Shown: piece after piece, positions 1 through 12,370 of the stretch | Position numbering within the stretch: position 1 is the first letter of the stretch | How the letters are laid out: every line of letters starts with the position of its first letter | Source: Toxotes chatareus | Taxonomy: Eukaryota; Chordata; Actinopteri; Toxotidae | DNA: 64,000 nucleotides | Direction: 5' to 3' | Assembly: GCA_016801885.1 (NCBI GenBank) | Contig: CM028889.1 | Coordinates: forward strand, 13,207,001 to 13,271,000 | Position numbers and translations under genes: made by a program | Notes under the pieces: model-generated | Databases searched by the model: none | Told to the model about the DNA's origin: nothing | The model's input: only the letters and a program-made list of their open reading frames with translations

Positions 1-299
1 ATTGAAAGTGGCCTTTTAAGTTTTAATAGATAAAACACTAGGTTTGATTTTCACAGGGGGACGTCTAAAAATATAAACCCACCTGGAATAGCGAAGACAT
101 GATACTGCTGTCTGAATAGTTAAACTACTGCTGTTTTTCAGCTCCATCACCAAGAGAAGTTTTTGTTTTTGAATTTCTTTGGAAGGAGTTATCTGGTCGT
201 GAGGCATAGTTTGCACATCGCTATTTGATGTAGTAGTAATTAGGTATTGAATCTTTACTGGCTTTATTACAGTGAGTTAAACGTGAAGACTGATAAGAC

Positions 300-540
300 T
301 ACAGTAAATATGAAGCTGGAACCAGTAGCCAGTTATCTTAGCTTATCGTAAAGACTGGAAACAGGGGGAAGCAATCAGCCTGACTCTGTCCAAAGGTAAT
401 AAAATACACCTACCAGCACCTCTAACACTCAACTGTAAGGTGTACTCTCTAAAAATGCTGGCTTCAGCTTCATATTTATGCAGACATGAGAGTGGTATCA
501 ATCTTCTCATCTTAACTTCACATCAAACAAGTGTATTTTT
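300..540 (+). repeat. dispersed fish repeat copy (family A)
   Basis: The stretch has the phrases 'aagactggaaacaggggg', 'ctgtccaaaggtaa', 'cacctaccagcacctctaa' and 'gagagtggtatcaatcttct', which I recognise as a high-copy short repeat of percomorph genomes. A related copy sits at about 40660-40830, sharing 'gagtggtatcaatcttctc', and a fragment at about 26845-26890. I cannot give a class (MITE or SINE-like). Confidence 0.5.
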
Positions 541-2089
541 TACAATTTCAAACTACTCCTTATAATGGAGAAACAAAGCCTAGCTTGTTTAGTGGCAGTA
601 ACACTGTACATGTAGTTGATATAAACAGCGTGAGTAAAGAGATGAGGAGGATTTCTTTGGTTGCCGGTTTGGTGTTTTGATGCTATCTGAGCACTGGTGC
701 TGCAGTGGGAACAAATACTGTATGTGTTTTGTTTAGTCAAAGTCTCCTGCTGGTTTGGTTTTGCTCTTGTGTGTAAAGCCTGTTCAGTGTTTGTGTGAAT
801 GTTTGACTGGTTGACTTGCCTTGTTTGAATCCAGTCTTTCTCGGTTATTTTTCTGATAGTCTCAAGGAAATACACAGATTAGTTGAACTGAATGTGTTGG
901 CACAAGGTTCGAAACAATGCTGTAAGTGGGCTCAGTGGTTTGTGGTTGATATTTATTTTTAAGGAAGGGTTTTATTTATTTTTGTGTAGCTTAACAGTCG
1001 TCATACTGTGTTTGCACCGTGAATAAATCTGTTAAATGCTGTAAATGCATTAAATTCATAAATATTTTATGTTGATTAACCATTGTTTAAGTGGGATTAC
1101 CTGAATATTATTTGAATATGTGTGTAACAAAGCAAACATGGAACATTATGCGCCTCAGTGCGGGGAAACAAATGTGGATCTTTATGGGTTTAATCGTCAC
1201 TGCTAAAACTTACTGCAGACGATTTTTTAAAAATTCATCACTGTGAGCAGTTCGACAAATTAAACATCAGGGAAGGTTATGTTGAAAAGATTTAATCATC
1301 ATACTGTTTTGTGTTCTTTTCTGAACAGAAAACTGTTGCTGCTGTAAAAGAAGAAGAACAAATAAGAACTTGATAGCGCGAAGGACAATGGTGAATTGTT
1401 ACTTCCCTGATGATTTGTATTAAAGTAAACTTTTCAGTGTCCTGTCAAGCAAACTGACAGCTCTGGCTGACTGCGGCACATTTGACAACTGTCCGCTAGA
1501 TACTGAAATATGGTAAATAGCTTGTTAAAAACAATTTCCATCTGATAATCTGTGTTGAAAATGGTCTGTGAACCCAACCTGCTCACTCATAACCTCAGTA
1601 CATCATAATGTGGATGGTAGAATACTGTGACACTGAGTGTCTCAAAATGTTTTCAGTTCCTCTTAGCACAAATTTATTCTTAACTGGTTTATTTTTACTA
1701 CAGACTCTCAAGTGTTTTGTTTCCTGCAGGAGCTCTGTCACAAAATTCATCATAAACTGAGAGACACTGGACTTGAAGTGTAGAAAATGCGCATTAAATG
1801 CAAGTTCAGTGTGAGTCAAGTTTCACATAAGCATTTTAGATCATAAAAAGAAAAGTGAAGTGATGCTGCTTATCAAAGCATTCAACAGAGGAACATGTTT
1901 AGCTCAGTGGAACATTAATGCCTTTTAAGCCTCTGGCAGACTGCGGCACCTTTGACAGTTGTCCAAAGAGGCCAGCGATATCCTTCCCCCTGTTCATACC
2001 TTCACTGGCTCTTAACATATGGAAATTTGATCAGCTGATGCTTCTGTTTACAGGACGTTAATGTGTGAGTCCTACTGTCCCTGGCGGTC

Positions 2090-2410
2090 CTCTCATTTTT
2101 ATTGTAGTGCCACGATGAGGTGAAATATCTCAACAACGGCTGGATGGATTGCCATGAAATTTAATACAGACATTCATGTTCCACTCAGGATGAATTTTCA
2201 TCACTTGTGTGGTCTCATCACCAGTTTGTCCATTGCTTTTGTTTATGACTAAACCTGCAAAACCACTAACATTCCCATCAGCTTTAGCTCCATGTTATGT
2301 TTAGTGCAATGTAACAAATGTTATCATGCTAAGTCTTCTAATTAAGATGGTTCCTAAAATTAGCATGTTAACATACTGCCTCTAAAACCACCAGCGTGAC
2401 TATAGGCTAC
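2090..2410 (+). repeat. dispersed fish repeat copy (family B)
   Basis: The run 'tggatggattgccatgaaat' with 'acagacattcatg' and 'gaggtgaaatatctcaacaa' matches a very common teleost interspersed repeat that I know only by its sequence phrases. A copy in the opposite orientation is at about 20245-20400 ('gcaaattccaatagttgttg'). Non-coding; class uncertain, probably a non-autonomous DNA element. Confidence 0.45.
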
Positions 2411-2769
2411 TGTTTTTCCTGCGTGTCTCGTAGTCCAATGCAGCACATATGCTTGCGTATAGTAGTCATTTTTTTCCAATGAGTTTTACAGTAACTAGCT
2501 GCAATGGAAAAAATGACGGAAACAAACTTGCTTTAGAGATCAGTTTTGTTCTCAGTTAAAATAACACTCAAACACAAAATATTGAAACCTTACAGGTCTG
2601 CATCTCCACCACACCTATAAATCCACATAAACTGATAACACATAAAGCTGCTCATACATCCCCTTTAAAGAAGAATAAGAATAAACATGCAACATAAGGC
2701 CTGAGTTGGCCAATCAACTTTGTTTCCTAATGCAGCCAACCCCCCCCAGCCACCACACACACACACACT

Positions 2770-3114
2770 CTTCCCCCTATATTTACAACTGCTTAAAGAG
2801 AACTTGGAAGGGCACCAATTAGATTAGACAGATGAAATCCCTGCTGCTTGTCCTTGCTCTCCTAGTCTGATGTATTCAATGCCTACATTTTTTCTTTGCA
2901 GAAACAGTGAGAGAGGGGAGTCTCTTCCTCTGCCCCTCACTTTCTGGACTACAATCTCACAGTCAAATCAGCAAAACAGGAAGTGGTGCCATTCGCTGGA
3001 GTTTCAGTTTCACATGAACGAGATGCATCTTTCTGATGATTCAGCAAGATACCAGGTGCTGCTAGTATAATTTTCCTTAATTATTTCCTGCTTTTTTCTC
3101 CCCTTTTTGTCCAG
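2770..3114 (+). promoter_or_regulatory. possible kcnv2 promoter and 5'UTR region
   Basis: A TATA-like CTATATTTAC lies near 2778, followed at 2817-2827 by ATTAGATTAGA, which resembles K50 homeodomain (OTX/CRX) sites. This would fit a photoreceptor gene, but it is a short, degenerate match. A pyrimidine tract ending in AG at 3113-3114 looks like an acceptor just before the start codon. A small open frame at about 2870-3070 is out of frame with the channel and I treat it as non-coding or upstream-ORF material. All inferred from motif resemblance. Confidence 0.25.
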
Positions 3115-3139
3115 TTTCCTGTTTGGAACTACATTTGTT

Positions 3140-5302
3140 ATGGCTTCAGAGCAATCTCAGCTTCAGAGATGTCTACAAAATCGCCGTTCTACCATCAACT
3201 GTCTGTTAAAGGGTATAGAGGACAACAAAACATTTCCATATTCACAGGAGAAAACAGTCAAAGCATGGAGCTCTCTGGAGAATCTCGACAGTCCTGGCAT
3301 CAAAGCAGAGTGCCCTAAAGCTGAGGAAAGACCTAAATGGCAGCAGTGCATCAACGTTAATGTTGGAGGGAAAGTGTTTCATATCCCGAAACAGTGTGCC
3401 ATTAAATATCCTAACACTCGGATAGGCTCCTTGGCTCTCTGCAGGGACAGAGCCAAACTCCTCACACTGTGCGACGACTACTCTGTATGCAAGAATGAGT
3501 TCTTCTTTGATCGTGACCCTGCCTTCTTCCACCACATCTGCCATTTCTACACAAGCGGAGTGCTGTGGGTCATACGGGAAATGTGCCCCATCAACTTTGA
3601 AGAGGAAATTGCTTACTGGGGTCTGAGTCTGAAGGACACCCAGCGCTGCTGCTGCATTGTGTTCGAGGAGAAGGTGGATGAAGTGAGGGATGACCTGAAG
3701 GTGGAGAGGGAGCTGATGGCTGAGATTGAGGTGAAGTACGACGATGAGTGCTTCAAGGACATGATCTGTGGTAATGTGAGAAAGTCTCTGTGGAACATTG
3801 TAGAGAACCCGTACTCTTCAAGTCTGGCGAAGGCTTTCACTGTGCTCTCTAACCTTTTTATGCTTTTCTCCATCATGGCAATGACTCTCAACACAGTGGA
3901 GGAACTTCAGGTATATAGAAGTAATGGCAAAACACACATGGAATGGGTGGAGATCATCACCATTGTGTTCTTTACCTTTGAATATTTAATTCGCCTTGTC
4001 ACCACGCCTAACATCATAATGTTTTTAAAGAGTGGACTCAACTTTGTGGACATGGTGGCGGTCATGCCTTATTTCTTCCAGATCATCTTTGAAGCCTTTA
4101 CTGACACTGAGGATGTGAACACACACGAAGACCTCAAGGTCATGGCTCGGGTCAGCAAGCTCGGCCATGTCCTCAAAGTGGTCAAGCTGCTGAGGGTCTT
4201 TCGGATTTTGAAGCTGGCTCGACACTCAACCGGCATGAAAGCATTTGGATTCACTCTGCGGCAGTGTTACCAGCAGGCTTCCTGCCTTTTACTCTTTATT
4301 GCCATGGGAATCTTCACTTTCTCTGCTCTCCTGCATTCAGCCGAGAGGGATACTGAGGGATCTCCCATCAGTAGTATCCCTTATGCCTGGTGGTGGGCTG
4401 CAGTGAGTATCAGTACCTGAATAACCCAGTGTCATGCCCCAGCTTTTAGTCTTTCTATTTTATTAAAAAAAATATGGTTGGCCCATTTGAGACTCGTAGC
4501 TTCATGAGACTCCTTCACCTACTGTGAGTAGCATCGGCAGACATGTTATGATCACCAGCTGGAGTCAGAGAGGGAATGTTTACTGCTGCAGTACCAGCTC
4601 CCTGTCTGCTCGCTGCCTGCTCGGCAGGCTTGTGCCACATGTTTCTGACGTAGTTAAAGTTGTGGAACAGTCATGGATAAAGACTTACTTTAATTATTGA
4701 TTACAAATAGGTATAACAGAACAGCAGTCCCCTGTGTGTGAACTTCGTCACTCTTTGTACAAAGCCATCTGACTTCCTTCTTTGCTCTTGTTATAATTAC
4801 CACAGCTGCTACACTATGAGGTGTGATAAGCTGCTGAAACTCATGACCTGTGTGCTTGTTTTTCACTGAGCAGTCTCTCATAAAGGCTGTGTATTACGTT
4901 AAACTAAAGGTTTTACTAATTCTTCCAAATCAACATGAAGAGTCCTATTATACTAAAGAAAAATATTCGTGAAACCTGATTAATATGGGACTGTCCACTC
5001 TTCTCTCTTAGGTCAGCATCTCCACCGTGGGCTACGGGGATGTGGTTCCTGTAACTCTCCTGGGCCGCATTGTGGCCTTTGGCTGCATTTCCTTTGGTAT
5101 CATCTTGAATGGCATGCCAATCTCCTTCCTGTTTAACAACTTCTCAGATTACTATGCCAAACTAAAGGCCCAGGAGTACAACACTACCTCAGTGGAGCGA
5201 CGCTTTCAGTTTAGAAAGCGCCTCAGAAGCAGAATGGACATCTGTTTCCATCCCTCAGAGGAAGACAATAGTACAGACAGCCGCTGCGAGTGCCCACACT
5301 GA
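3140..5302 (+). CDS. kcnv2: kcnv2-like voltage-gated potassium channel modifier subunit (Kv8.2 type)
   Basis: Two coding exons, 3140-4402 and 5012-5302, joined in phase 0, give 517 residues (human KCNV2 is about 545). Seen: a T1 tetramerisation domain from about residue 68 (NVNVGG..., FFDRDPAFF), six membrane segments, an S4 around residues 337-364 with alternating K/R (LKVVKLLRVFRILKLARH), and the selectivity filter TVGYGD at about 426-431 in exon 2. S6 reads NGMPISF and lacks the PxP hinge of ordinary Kv channels, which is the mark of silent Kv8-type subunits. Known for the family: it does not conduct alone but joins Kv2 subunits at the plasma membrane, in vertebrates mainly in photoreceptors. 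The start is taken at the ATG at 3140; the upstream frame has no ATG and a strong acceptor-like tract ends at 3114, so a non-coding 5' exon is likely. Kv8.2 fits better than Kv8.1 because of CPxxFEEExxYWG and TLRQCYQQ. Confidence 0.93.
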
Positions 5303-5637
5303 GTTGCTTTTTAAATGATATGATCGTTTTTGGGAGTGTGTTGCTTGGTAAACTTGAGTTTCAGTCTTCATTCGTGACCTGTTGGTTCTGTTAGCTGTTT
5401 CTGTTTAAATAACAGCAAGGGAAACCACAATGAGGGAATAGGTGACACGGACAGGAAGGGGAAGTGACGGTTTGCACGGGTGCACATAGATTCACTGAGG
5501 TCTAGTCTTCAATAATCATTAGCAAAGCTATCTGAAAACATTCAGATAGCAGCTTCTCATTTTTAACTGTTGCTGAGTTTACGAGTTAAAATGATACACG
5601 TTTCCTGTCATAAGTCATATCAGCTGTCAATAACTGA

Positions 5638-6110
5638 TTGATTTCAAAGGATTCAAGGATTCAAAGGCTTTTATTGTCAATTCACCATATGTCAGACATA
5701 CAGGGGAATCGAAATGTTGTTTCTCTCTCTCAGCAATGTGCATTTTACAATATAAATAAACAATCTAAACAAAACCGGCTAAATAAACTTTCACTACAAT
5801 ATAAATATATAGTAAACAAATATATGGAAAACAAAAATATATATATACACATCTATATATGAAAATTGCAGATTGCTGAATAGTGCAAACGGTTATGTGC
5901 AAGTTGGCCAAAAGATTGTCTTAGTTACAGAGTCCAGGTGGCAGTGGGGGGTCAGCAGGGTTGGGGTCCAGGGGCGGGGGGCAGGGGGGGGAGGTAGTGT
6001 ACCGAGTTCAGCATCCTGACAGCCTGGTGGATGAAGCTGTTGGACAGTCTTGTGGAGCGGGCCCGGAGGCATCGGAACCGTCTCCCTGAAGGCAGGAGGC
6101 TATTTATTAA
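5638..6110 (-). mobile_element. LINE 3'-end relic, minus strand
   Basis: Read on the minus strand, about 6000-6100 encodes a decayed reverse-transcriptase end resembling LPSGRRFRCLRARSTRLSNS followed by FIHQAVRMLNS, typical of the last residues of many fish LINE polyproteins. The plus-strand start 'aaggcttttattgtcaattc' at 5665-5684 is the reverse complement of a 'caataaaag' type LINE tail. No intact ORF. The G-rich run at 5942-5992 lies inside. The clade is not certain. Confidence 0.55.
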
Positions 6111-6119
6111 GTTATTTCT

Positions 6120-7100
6120 GTGAGTACCTTGATGACAGACCTGAAAGAAACTTGGCTGTAGTCAGTTTGTTTTGCTCTCAGCACGCTGCTGTTAGTACCT
6201 GTCAAAAATAGTGGGACAGTATTAGAATTTACACTCCACTGCCCAACCGCAAGTGAATGTACATTTTTGCTGTGATAGTTAAAGACCTAAGACCTGCAGT
6301 TTCACGCCTGATGACCATCACTGGTGGATGTTGCATTGTCAGCTGCTCTTTGCACTCTGCTGCAAGTCATCTGTCAGTGTACGAAGACATGTTACATTAC
6401 AGTGCTATCACAGCAATATATATACCAACAGATGCGAGGACAATGACAACGATAACTGCTTTTTATTGTTGTCATGTACACGTGGATTTTTAAAGTTTTA
6501 CCTTTAATGTTGAATTGTTTTTATAATTTAATAGGGCGTGCTTGCCTCACCTGTTGTTAATATTCCTTTTAAAAATATATTTTCTCATGTTTTTCCACAT
6601 TAAGTAATTAAACATGAACATCTGGCATCCCATCCTGACATCTGATTGCTTGTTTGTCATGATAAGGTGGAAAAAAACCTTGCTTAAGGTATCCTGTGTA
6701 AATTTTCTTAACCTTAAAACTGTATCCTGTAACCATAAACCTATCACCTACCTATCTCCTGTCTGTTCACTTGTGTTTACTGAACAGACAGAGGTGGTGC
6801 TGAAGCATCAGGTAATAATTCTCTGTATGTTTGTCACTATAGGCAAACCATTTTACATTACACTTATTTGATCCAGTGCCAATACAAAACAAAATCCTTA
6901 GTCTTAATGAACTTAATTGCTTATTTTATCACTAAATATTCTAATTTTGTCATTTGTTCCTCATTGGACAGTTAAAGTTGATAAAAAATTGAAAGGAATA
7001 AAAGACAAAGTACAAAAGCCCTGAAGTCAAACCTGTCTTCAGCTTTTGTTTTACTTTGTTACTTCCCCTGGATTAAATTACCTGGTTGAGTGATGGCATC
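6120..7100. other. AT-rich intergenic DNA without recognised features
   Basis: The open frames at 6257-6493 and 6614-6871 have no domain, no codon pattern like the neighbouring genes, and no splice context. I see nothing to annotate. Confidence 0.35.
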
Positions 7101-7106
7101 TGACAC

Positions 7107-7580
7107 AGTCGCTTCAGAAAGTATTCAAATTGCTTGCCATTTTTGCTGATCAGTCTGCAGTCAATAATCCACAATGACGAAGTGAAAACACGTTTTTAGA
7201 AATTTTTGCAAGTTTGTTGAAAATCAAAAACAGAAATCTCTCATTTACAAAGGTATTCAGACCAGGGCAGTTGTCTTGGCTGTATACTTTTTGTCATTGT
7301 CATGCTGAAAGGTGAACAGTTCAGTCTTAGGTCACATGCACTCTGGAGCAGGTTATCTTCAAAGACCTCTCTGTATTTGGCTGAATTCATCCTTCTCTAA
7401 ATGCTGACGTGTCTCCAGTCACCACTGTTAGCCAGGTGATGAGCACTGCCTGATGCTTTCCAAACATAGTCTTTGCAGTTCTGCCGAGGGAGTTCAATTT
7501 TTCTCATCAGACCACGGATCCTTTTTGCTAATGCTCTCAGTCCTTAAAAAGCCATTTCGCAAATTCCAGGTCAGGAGTTT
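7107..7580 (-). mobile_element. Tc1/mariner relic (end plus antisense transposase remnants)
   Basis: It begins like a Tc1-type terminal repeat (CTTCAGAAAGTATTCAAATT, then 'cacaatgacgaagtgaaaac', 'agaaatttttgcaagttt'). It then runs through the phrases 'ctggagcaggttatcttcaa', 'gttcaatttttctcatcaga' and 'ctctcagtccttaaaaagcc', which are antisense Tc1 transposase sequence known from many fish copies. Internal deletions and substitutions have removed every long frame. Old, inactive copy. Confidence 0.65.
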
Positions 7581-7599
7581 CAGTTAATGTTGATGCCAA

Positions 7600-7890
7600 A
7601 CATCAGAATGAGGAAAAATGTAATTTCAGTGACTGTGGAATGATTGTTGGCACCCGATTGGCTGGTTTGACTGGAGCCAACTCAAAGCAAAAGTTGTCTC
7701 AAACTGGTTTCATGAGTCAGTGGCATCCTCAGTCACCACTTCTGAATCCAGTAGAACAGCTCTGGGATGACAGGAGATTTGCAGCATAAATGTGCAACCG
7801 ACAAATCAATAGAAATGATGTGATGCAATCAAATCACCATTAACCACTATTAATATTTCCAGCATCTTGTGGAAAATAATGTTAGTATGG
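7600..7890 (+). mobile_element. second Tc1-like relic, sense orientation
   Basis: Phrases such as 'cagtagaacagctctgggat', 'gacaggagatttgcagcata', 'atgtgcaaccgacaaatc' and 'ttccagcatcttgtgga' match the C-terminal transposase part of Tc1-like elements in sense orientation. It lies directly against the antisense relic at 7107-7580, so this may be nested or two separate insertions. No usable ORF. Confidence 0.55.
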
Positions 7891-10254
7891 TGTGAAAGTG
7901 CCATACATTTTATTTGTTTATCAGTTTGTCTGAGTTCCTCTCCTTATCGTCTGAGGAACGATGGTTAGAGGAGAAAGAAGACCCATGATATTCTCTAAAA
8001 CAGAACTTGTCAAATATACTCTGTATAACCGTATAAATTTTAGCTTGGTCTAACAAAAGTTTTAAGATTTCTGATTAGTATGTAGAAATGGCAAAACTAA
8101 TATCTCAATTTGAATGTAAAATAAAGTTCCCAGGCATTTAGCTAGAACACACACACATTACACATTACTTGTTTTTCATCCCATGTCTTCCTCTTCCTTG
8201 TCCAAACCTTTTGCCTAATGCAATGTGAATGGCAACAATGTGGTAAAATCACTTGAGGCAGTCAGTCAGACCAGCTAAATTTAAATCCTCCCATTTAAAG
8301 TGGACATTTGAACATCTACAGATCATATGATACAGTCAATAGCTTCAGGACAGCTACTCATGGACCTTAAGTTCAGACTGTTGTTAACTTTAGTCAGCTT
8401 TATTGTTATTACACTGACTGCACAATAAAATGTGTTTGTAGCCACCCATGCCACACATTTTAAAGGAACTATAAATTTAGGAGGTTTTGAGCTTCCAGGA
8501 CAGCTTAGAGGGATATCATTCTTCCAAATGATATCCTCCTATTTAGTGCTTTGATTATGGTAGTGGAGAGCACTGTCTCACACATAGCTCCAAAATCTCA
8601 CATAGGTGTTCAGTTGGGCTGAGATCAAATGACTGTGAAGGCCACACCATATGATTCACATCATTTTCACTCTCATCAAACAATCCGACGACCTCTCACG
8701 CCCTGTACAGAAGCATCTGTATTCAGGTTTTTCCCTTCAGTTTGTCACAATTCACATCGTTATTTTGTTTGTTTGTAAAGCTATTTCTCAGTAACCCAAA
8801 ACACATGATCATCACTAAATATACCTGAACAACAAATACATCTGGACAGCAGTGCAACGTTGTGAGTCAGTTCATCTTTGTTTATTGTGTTTAACACATA
8901 CTTGACAAATCTTTGCAGATTCCTGAAAAATAACAAAGGATGATATCTCATTAGCACATGAGCAATGACCTGAGTGACCTGCTCTGATGCTTTACCAGAG
9001 GCCCCTTCCAAGAAAAGCAAGAACCAAGCAGCACAGAGCCAAGTCAGGTTTCTTTGCATAGCCCTGATCACGCACACTACAGTGTCTCAATGGGTGATGC
9101 ATCAGATAGACACAGATAAAGCTCTCCTGCTTTCCCTGAGTGACCCAGCGGCACCTGGAGCGCTTCCCCTCCATCTCAAACATGCTTTGCATCTGTTGTT
9201 TAATGGAATTGTGGTCAGTGACATTAAACACTGTCCTACACATTAAATCTGAGTGTTTCTGAGAGTTTTATATGTTTTATGTTAAGTAAGCATCAGAGTA
9301 AAATAAAGTCCAAATTCATAAAAAAAAAATTAATTTCAGTATTTGTTAGTTCTGCTTCCACCCACTCTGCAAAGCTATTTTTGAATGAGCTTACATATGT
9401 CTATGTCTATTTTATTTATTTATTTATTTGTGCAGTGCAGTGCAGAGGAGAGCAGAACATCAGAGCACAACAGATAACTCACAAACTGTGGGTGTACTAT
9501 CTGTGTAGTGGTTTCTGTGAAAATGAAACCATTCTCTATGTAATATGGGTGTGGTGTACAATCTGTTACATTTTGACCCCCAAAGTGGATTTGACACAGA
9601 CCAGAGTCAATGCAGAAGGATCCATTGTGTAATTATCTTATAAGCTTGATGGTTTTTCTGGTTGCTTTAGTTTTCTGTCCTTTGAACTTTTCTCCAGCGA
9701 AAGACAATAGATAGAGGCCTGCCTTAAAGGTGAGGTGGTCATTGCCAACTAACCAACTTTTATTTTCTTTTTGTGGTTGTATTAAAACACATTGCATGTT
9801 CTGTATTTTCTCCGTTTGTGTTGTGTGATGGGTATGTTCCCTTATGTCTGTGCTGGGAATGAGTTGCACTGTTGCTCAGATTCTGTTTTGCTTTGTCTCT
9901 CACAAACTGTGGTGCAAACAACAAAGCACAAACAGATGCAGCAGTGGAATTTAACACTCACAGTCATCAATTAATGCCAATATTAGGTGAGTGTTAGTGA
10001 TAGCGATATTTGCTGTATTTGGTACAGTTAGTGCTGTAATTAGATCCTACTAATATAAATAACACTGCCACAGTGTGAGGATAATGTACAGTAAGCAAAG
10101 GCATTTTAATGTCGTATCTGGTTATACTGTGGAGCTCATTTATAATATTTATGTTCTTTTTATTTAATAACTTATTTATTTATTAATGATTCTGTGATTA
10201 TTCTACATAGCGTTTTTTTTTTTTTTTTCTGTTTCACTTTTTGGAAAACGCTCA
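7891..10254. other. intergenic DNA with scattered repeat fragments
   Basis: About 8570-8690 ('gttcagttgggctgagatca', 'gactgtgaaggccacacca') looks like a further DNA-transposon fragment of Tc1-related type. A small imperfect hairpin sits at about 8510-8540 (GGATATCATT / AATGATATCC). The open frames at 8781-9077, 8974-9246 and 9279-9632 have no domain or splice support and are left out. Confidence 0.35.
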
Positions 10255-10384
10255 TGCAGGAGAAGCACCGCCCAGCAGGCTGCACGCATCAGACCACCGC
10301 TCAGAGTTATGCAGTCACACACTGGACTTCTTAATAACGTTTGCGGCTACAGGGATACAGGAGAGGATCCGTCTCCTTTTGACG
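10255..10384 (+). other. candidate non-coding first exon of the b3gnt3-like gene
   Basis: A GC-richer stretch in AT-rich surroundings ends in a strong splice donor, GACG|GTAAGT at 10384/10385. The b3gnt3-like coding exon downstream starts right after an acceptor (TTTTACAG at 12819). This fits a 5'UTR exon spliced across 2.4 kb. The left end is not defined by sequence. Inference only; RNA reads would decide. Confidence 0.35.
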
Positions 10385-10956
10385 GTAAGTAAACATAGTA
10401 AGCTATACACACCAGCTTAATATAATGCTGTTTATCCAATAGCAAGCCAGTTGTGGGTATTCGAAGTTATGGGCAACGGAACGGAATAGAGTTTTCCTTT
10501 TAAAGTAGTAAGTCTGAATATTTCAGATAAGCAGTAGATTTAAGTAATTCAAGTAAAAGCAGAAACACAACAATGAGCGAAAAAAAATGCTGCGTAAAAC
10601 ACTCCGTTCGAAATATTACTTTACAGAAAAAATGGCATTAAAAACATGAGTATCTTTACGCATTTACATTTATAAACTGATTATATGTTTTAGACGTGAA
10701 TTTATTTATTTATTATTTTTATCTATAAGCCACGAGCAAAAACTGGCAGCTATAATTTCCGACAGCCTTAGCTGATGCATAAAACTCAAAGGTATTCAGT
10801 TATCTATCTTTTATGACAAAGAAAAGCATCACTTCCTCACATCTGAGGAACTCTACGAACCACATGTAATCTTGCTGGGTAATAGGGTATTACAAGCGCC
10901 TTAATATATTGGCAGTGCCTGACCATTAAAGGGTTTGTGAGGTAGGGAACAAGATT

Positions 10957-11190
10957 CTAAATTTTATTCTGGCTTTTACAGGAAGCCAATGTAAAGAATC
11001 TAATACAGGAAAAATGATGATCTCTTTTCCTAGTTCCTGCCAATACTCGCGCTACAGCATTTTGGATCTGTACAAGTTTTTCTGCATCTTTCTGAGACAG
11101 GATGTGCCTGATTTTTGCTATGTTATGTAGGTGGAACAAGGTTGTAGTTTGTGTGTTGGTGTTAAAGAACATGTCCTGATCAAAGGCCAT
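10957..11190 (-). mobile_element. L2-like LINE reverse-transcriptase fragment, minus strand
   Basis: The minus-strand reading has FHLHNIAKIRHILSQKDAEK and LVQIQNAVARVLAGTRKRDH, a decayed version of the fragment preserved at 16627-17379 (FHLRNISKIR..., LIQNAAARVLTGISKRDH). Internal parts are missing and it ends in stops. Old truncated insertion. Confidence 0.65.
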
Positions 11191-11794
11191 CTACAGTATC
11201 TATATCATCAGATGTGTTTTCTGAGGGGCTTGGGGCCAATTACAATCGCTTCAGTTTTGTCTTTAGGTCTTTAGGTCCTTTATATCCTTAAGGCACATTT
11301 GACCAATATAAGAGCAGCAAACAACAGGTTGTTGATTTACAGAATATTCAGTTTTTTATTGCAAAAAGTGAAATATAACAGAATTAATGATTCAACTATG
11401 TTTATTGTTCCGCTGTGAAATGTTTTGCAAACAGTCAGCATTTTGATATGTGAAACTGCATGGAAACTTTACCATAACTGCTGATGTATCAATGTGATAT
11501 GATGACATTATGAAAAAACACAATGAATGTGCAATAGGAAAGAGGGAAGAAACATTTCAAACAAGCAAATCCTCGCCAACATGAAAAACATTCATTTGTG
11601 AATGTGAAGACTTCTGACAGGCTTAACAAAAGCCCAACAGCATAATTTTGTGTTTCACCTTCGTGTCATTACGTAAAACAGCAATGAAGGTTTAGCTGTT
11701 AAACTGGTTGTGGTAGACTTCAGTTTTGTGTTCTTGTACATGAGATGTCCTTAAACTGAGTGAGTGGGTGAGTAACAGTGGCACTTCTGCTGAC

Positions 11795-12370
11795 AGATAA
11801 GATAACACTTTATTGATCCCACAGTGATAAAATTTACTTGTTAGGCAGCAAGCAAAACAGGAAAAAAGGATAAAGTGCAGAAAAACAAATGTGCATGCAA
11901 TTCAAATACAAGAAAATGTGCAAAAAATAGCATATTTACAATCTAAAAAAAAGTTAAGTTACAAAACCAGTATATAAAATACAGAAACAGTAAAAACTGG
12001 CTATATACACATTTATATGATGATGAAGGGATGATAAGTAGGATACTGTAGGAAAGAGAAAAAAAAATGCATAGTCCTGCTGTGGACAGATGAAAAAGTT
12101 AGGCCAGACCAGAGTACAACTAAACAGTTGAGTTGTACAGTCTGACAGCAGAGGGAATGAAGGACCTGCGGTAGCGCTCCTTCCTACACTGTGGATGTCT
12201 AAGTCTGCTACTGAAGGAGCTGATCAGTGCTTCCACAGTCTGGTGCAGGGAGGTGTTGTCCATAATGGATGTCAGTCTGTGCTGCCCGCTCCCCAGCAGA
12301 TAATTGACAGCAGAGGCTACCACAGAGTCATAGAATGTCTTTAGAAGAGGCAGAGCCACCTCGTGTCTGC
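11795..12370 (-). mobile_element. LINE 3'-end relic with reverse-transcriptase C-terminus, minus strand
   Basis: On the minus strand 12120-12359 stays open and reads like the end of a fish non-LTR polyprotein (SSFSSRLRHPQCRKERYRRS, then FIPSAVRLYNST). The plus-strand border 'gataagataacactttattg' at about 11798 is the reverse complement of a 'caataaagtgttatcttatc' tail, marking the 3' end. Only the last ~80 codons remain. It is a different family from the L2-like fragments. Confidence 0.6.

Larger units (their letters stand above)
1..2769. other. left-hand intergenic DNA
   Basis: Apart from the two repeat copies listed separately, I see no convincing exon. The short open frames on the minus strand (16-216, 540-875, 1595-1819) have low-complexity composition, no recognisable domain and no clear splice context. 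The window edge prevents telling whether a neighbouring gene's last exon lies here. Confidence 0.4.

Noticed and set aside
2870..3070. Open frame just upstream of kcnv2 as an extra coding exon
   Set aside because: Its possible donor (CCAG|GTGCTG near 3053) joined to the 3114 acceptor gives the wrong frame for the channel, and the residues show no channel homology.
3242..4254. Several minus-strand frames across kcnv2 exon 1
   Set aside because: Antisense shadows of the channel coding exon, with no independent signals.
5942..5992. G-rich run as a functional G-quadruplex
   Set aside because: It lies inside a decayed LINE end and is better explained as repeat decay; no gene start is near it.
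8781..9246. Overlapping open frames of 80-98 codons as a possible gene
   Set aside because: No domain, no splice context, and both strands equally open; nothing supports coding.
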